Assembly: GCA_021904315.1 (NCBI GenBank) | Contig: CM038912.1 | Span: forward strand, 24,650,949 to 24,714,948 | Length of the DNA: 64,000 bases | Direction of reading: 5' to 3' | Source: Sphagnum magellanicum | Taxonomy: Eukaryota; Streptophyta; Sphagnopsida; Sphagnales; Sphagnaceae | In this document: in pieces, positions 60,250 through 64,000 of the stretch | Numbering within the stretch: the stretch's first letter is position 1 | Layout of the letters: the number at the start of each line of letters is the position of its first letter | Position numbers and translations under genes: made by a program | The notes under the pieces: model-generated | Seen by the model: only the letters and a program-made list of their open reading frames with translations | Told to the model about the DNA's origin: nothing | Databases searched by the model: none

Positions 60250-62970
60250 TGCATCATGACCTCACAACCCCCTTTTAAGCACAACACCAAACTAATGAAC
60301 AAATAAACAAGTTAAAAATGTGTCATAAAATTAAAAGCACAAAGTTTTATTCATGCTGGTATAAAACCTCTTCCACTATGATTAGCCAAATGCCTTAAAA
60401 AGGCTTGGCCAAGGTTAAAAGTTTGAAAATTCCCAATGTTCAAATTATGCTCCTAAGGATATGCCTTATTGTTACATAAAAACACATTGGGAACAATTTT
60501 AAAAAGTTGTTGGCTAAGTCTTTAAGGTCAAATGAGTTTCAAAGATGTTCAATACCATGCCAAAGGGTTCACTGATTGAAAGATGAGACATATGGATGAG
60601 TGCTAATTTCAAAAAATCAAAGAAAGGTCCAAATTTATATTCAACTACAACTCCATTAAAAAAAAAAACCTATTGGTGACAAATTTAATGGGTGGAAGGC
60701 TTACAACTTGCAAACAATTTTAATTAATGCTAAAGGCAAGGCCATGAGTGTAAGGGCTTTAATAGTTCAAACATATTTTCCATCATGCTTTAAGGCTAAA
60801 ATTTGTCAACTTGTAATAAAAGAAAATATCCTAAGAGATACCTACTAACTTCCCATTCTTTGAATGAACGAATGAGAACTCGACGACAAAAGCTTGTGGA
60901 GCACATCACAAGTTCAAGAGCTACTCAAAGATTTCAGCCACAACACATCATTGTGCATTTTCACCAGGCCTATTGTCCGTTCCTCTCAAATTCTTCTTCT
61001 GCTCCTATTACCTAAACCCTATTACCCATATAACATCATTTAACTTCTCTTCTTGAATCAATTGCAAAATAAAAAACAAAGGCAGGAGCTTTGGCTAAGA
61101 TTAGGCGTTGTTGTCCAAAGGTTTGAACTAGAACGTTAATTCATGATTAGGGTTAGGAGCTCAATATCTTTTCCCGGAATTTTTACTTATTACCAAAGTG
61201 GCAATCACCATAGAAGATGTTGAAAAAGGGACAATCATCCTTAGAAATATTTAACCACATTTGGCTATAAACCATAAATAAAGTAAAATAAGTCATCCTT
61301 TGAAGTTCGATATCTACACAAATACTATGGTGATTTTGAATTTTGTTTATTCTCATTTTTGGCGAATTCCTACGAATAACACTTGCTTTGACAATCTAAT
61401 TTAGTAAATTAGTTTTGAGATCCCACTTCTAGAATTGGGTCAAAAGAGAGAGAGTTAAGTTTAACGATTGGCTAACAAGAGATAGGGGAGCCAAGTTCTC
61501 TAAAGGCTTTAAACAACCTTGCAAATTTTACCAAGGCTAGACAAAGCTTTGGTTGTAGCTTTGAATCCTCTATAAGAAATAATCTTAAAATTTTTTGCCC
61601 ATTATGCACACTTGAACACCATCACCAATATGAAAAGTGTGATTGACTTCAGAAAGGGTTAGGCTAAACTTGGCTAAGGCTGAAAATGACATATTTCAGC
61701 AAATTAAAGTTCTTTAGAAAAGACCAATCCAATCCCATGTATTTCCATGACCCTTTTATCAAGGACTATTTCCATTTATCCTTAGCATATTCACAAAGTT
61801 ATTTGAAGTTTACCACTTCAATATCCTTTTATGTTAAACTAGTCTTTGACCATATCCCACATGTGGTTTGAAGTCATGTTTTTCAATGTCCCAAATATTA
61901 ATCATTTGTTACATGCCATTGGTATTAAAGAACATGACATCTTTCAATTGACCATATGAACATGCTCCTTTGAAATGTGAATTCCACCATATATTTTGCT
62001 GCATAATGGGGTAGAAAGAATTAGGTTTTTCAAAGTATAGTCTCTTAACCATCTTCTTCCATGCCCATCCAATGTGAACCCAAATAATAGAATTTGTGCA
62101 TTAATTCTACTCCTTAAGAAAACTTCAAAACAAATTGGTATGTCATTTCTTGGGAGAAGACTTGAAATTAACTAATTTATAACATAGGAAAATTTGGAAA
62201 TTGAACTCACTTAATTGGCATCCTAAGAAGACCCACTTAGTGAAAAGGGCTTCCAAAACATATTTTTACATGTCTCTAGCATAGCTCAAAACCACACAAC
62301 TTTGTTACTTGCATATGGCTCATTTTTAAGACAGGTCTCCCTACTGGCATGTGTTTGAATGCATGGGCATTTTCCCATTCTGTCAAGTATGCATTGAATC
62401 TTGCGGGGCACACCACTTGAAAAAGGTAAAACATACATGAATAAAAATATAGGGTGCAATATATGGGTTGTTGGGTAAAAATTATAAGTTAATTAGTTCA
62501 AAAATAGGGTTATGTATATTTTGAGAATAAAATACAATTAATATAAATTATGTGTAAATATTTAATATTATATATATATATTAAAAAACATGTGCATTAA
62601 AGACTTAAGGTATTAATTGTTAGTAGGGTCAATTATTGTGAAATAATGTTTTGATTAATTTGTGACTAATAAAAGTTTGTAAATTGTAGTTTTTTCATTT
62701 CAATTCTCCAAATAAAAGGTACAACAAGTAAATAAATTTGTGAAAATAATATCAATTGTTTTTGGTACATTCTTTCTTAACTATTGTTGTCATTGGTTTC
62801 AAAATCTAAATTGAAGTAAATATGTTTTTCCAATGCACTTGTAAGTACTTGAATTGGACCTTTAATTTTTCATAGTTTAAAAAGTAGATTTCAAGTACTT
62901 GGAAGTATATGAATGTTTTTTTGCAAATAATTGGTTTTTTTTTCCTAGTGGTCAATATTGATGTGGTGAA
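60250..62970. other. Unassigned AT-rich DNA
   Basis: I see no gene. Frames at 60,803-61,015 and 61,686-61,871 on the plus strand have no recognisable family features. Short AT-rich words dominate from about 62,440. Confidence 0.45.
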
Positions 62971-62975
62971 CATTC

Positions 62976-63201
62976 TAGGGTTGTCATCACATCCGTGCGT
63001 TCGTCATGATGTGACAAATGCATTTGGACACACTTTTTTATCATGTTAGTATAGGGTCAACCTAGGTCAACCTAGGTCAAAATGAGGTCAAGCTACCAAA
63101 AAAATGATTAGAGGCAACCGAAAATAACGTCACTCAATCTTTATAAATGGTGTGGCGACTGAAACAAAAAAGTTGGTCACCAATTTTAGGTCACCACAAT
63201 C
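62976..63201. mobile_element. hAT-like TIR element, copy 2 (interrupted)
   Basis: The start is TAGGGTTGTCATCACATCCG, matching the end at 36,318, and it continues in parallel with copy 1 through GGGTCAACCTAGGTCAAAATGA and GGTGTGGCGACTGAAA-like sequence. At the point where copy 1 carries the young copia, copy 2 runs on uninterrupted (about 63,050). Copy 2 is itself interrupted at 63,202 by an LTR-like insert, and its other half lies beyond the window. Confidence 0.75.
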
Positions 63202-64000
63202 TGACGCGCTCCCAAGTCACGGGGTGAAACCCACTTGAGGGTCTCATAAAGTCAAATTGCGGAAATTGTGACTTAGTAGCACGCTCCCGGCTTCCAACTC
63301 TAGAAAGGGGTAGAGGGTTGAGTTGGGAGCCCAAGGATTAGACTAGGAAGAGGGACTAGTTGATCAAGCATGAATCTGCATCAAAACAAACCACCCACGT
63401 GGTTAGTTCACATTCCGGGACACCCTTGGGTGTTGGGACAAGCCACGGGCATTTTGGACCACGAGACACACCACGGTCCGGACTCGGGGGAAGCCACCAC
63501 CTTCCCCCATATAGTATTCTCTGCAGTTCGCCGCCGAGGCTACATCCAAATGGCACATTTTGTTGGGACTCCCGAAATGGAGTCCCGAAACTGTCCCGGC
63601 TAGACTCTCGAAACTTTGAACGGCCATAACTCCCGACTGCAGAGTCTGATCGCGACGAGGTCTAAATCAAAGTTGTAGCCCTCGTCAAGATTTTTCCAAC
63701 GCCATGTCGCACTCTCAATTTGGATGTCGGGAAGAGGTCGATTCCCGACTTTTAGTGGTCGGAAGTCAAACTGCCAGTTTGACTCCCGGCCCTTCTTTTA
63801 CCCATAACTTGGGCTACAGATGTCCAAATGACCAATGCGAGGAAATTTTCGATATCTACGTTTTGAGACCTTTTCAATGACACCAAGAACACCCCAATGC
63901 AAGGTGGTTTGGGCCTTGATGTCAAGCTTTGAACATTCGGGAGTCCCGGAGGACTCCAAATCCCCAACTTTGCAAGTGTTGGGCTTTACCCCCACACTTG
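63202..64000 (+). mobile_element. Solo-LTR-like element, copy C (cut by window end)
   Basis: It begins TGACGCGCTCCCAAGTCACG and is homologous to copies A and B, including the CCCCATATAGTATTCTC TATA-like motif near 63,507 and the CGGGAGTCC words. The right end is outside the window, so solo LTR versus complete element cannot be decided. The preceding 5 bp are CAATC. Its higher GC content and lower decay suggest that it is the youngest of the three. Confidence 0.7.

Overview
This window looks like a repeat-dominated stretch of a large land-plant nuclear genome. The evidence is a Ty1/copia element with the plant-type initiator-Met primer site, a remnant of a GRAS transcription-factor gene of the LISCL (SCL9/14/33-like) type, CACTA-like and hAT-like DNA elements, and long very AT-rich tracts. 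A gymnosperm or fern would fit the style of the repeats, but that is a guess. I see no clearly intact host gene and no tRNA, rRNA or CRISPR array.

Layout. 0-3.4 kb: AT-rich DNA with a perfect 59-bp inverted repeat and one CACTA-like terminus. 3.4-8.5 kb (minus strand): fossil coding DNA, a coiled-coil ORF lying downstream of a Ty3/gypsy integrase C-terminus, interrupted by a solo-LTR-like insert. 8.5-16.4 kb: first copy of a ~7-kb repeat that carries a CACTA-like element and a second solo-LTR-like insert. 16.4-27.5 kb: AT-rich DNA with a ~157-bp tandem array and a ~1.2-kb tandem duplication. 27.5-30.2 kb (minus): an intron-bearing GRAS pseudogene. 30.4-36 kb: tandem repeats and unassigned DNA. 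About 36-47.1 kb: a three-layer nest, in which an old copia element holds a hAT-like TIR element, which in turn holds a young copia element with apparently identical 313-bp LTRs. 47.4-54.5 kb: second copy of the ~7-kb repeat. 55.4-60.3 kb (minus): an unrecognised coding remnant, a Crypton/DUF3504-like tyrosine-recombinase gene remnant and a non-LTR-type reverse-transcriptase fragment. 63.0-64.0 kb: a second hAT-like element interrupted by a third solo-LTR-like insert that runs off the window.

The window works as a stratigraphic record rather than as a set of cooperating genes. Empty sites within the window (copy 2 of the 7-kb repeat, and the second hAT-like copy) allow several insertions to be ordered. 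The two points most worth following are the Crypton-like tyrosine-recombinase remnant, which is unusual for land plants as far as I know, and the GRAS pseudogene whose conserved domain is split by several canonical introns although this family is usually intron-poor.
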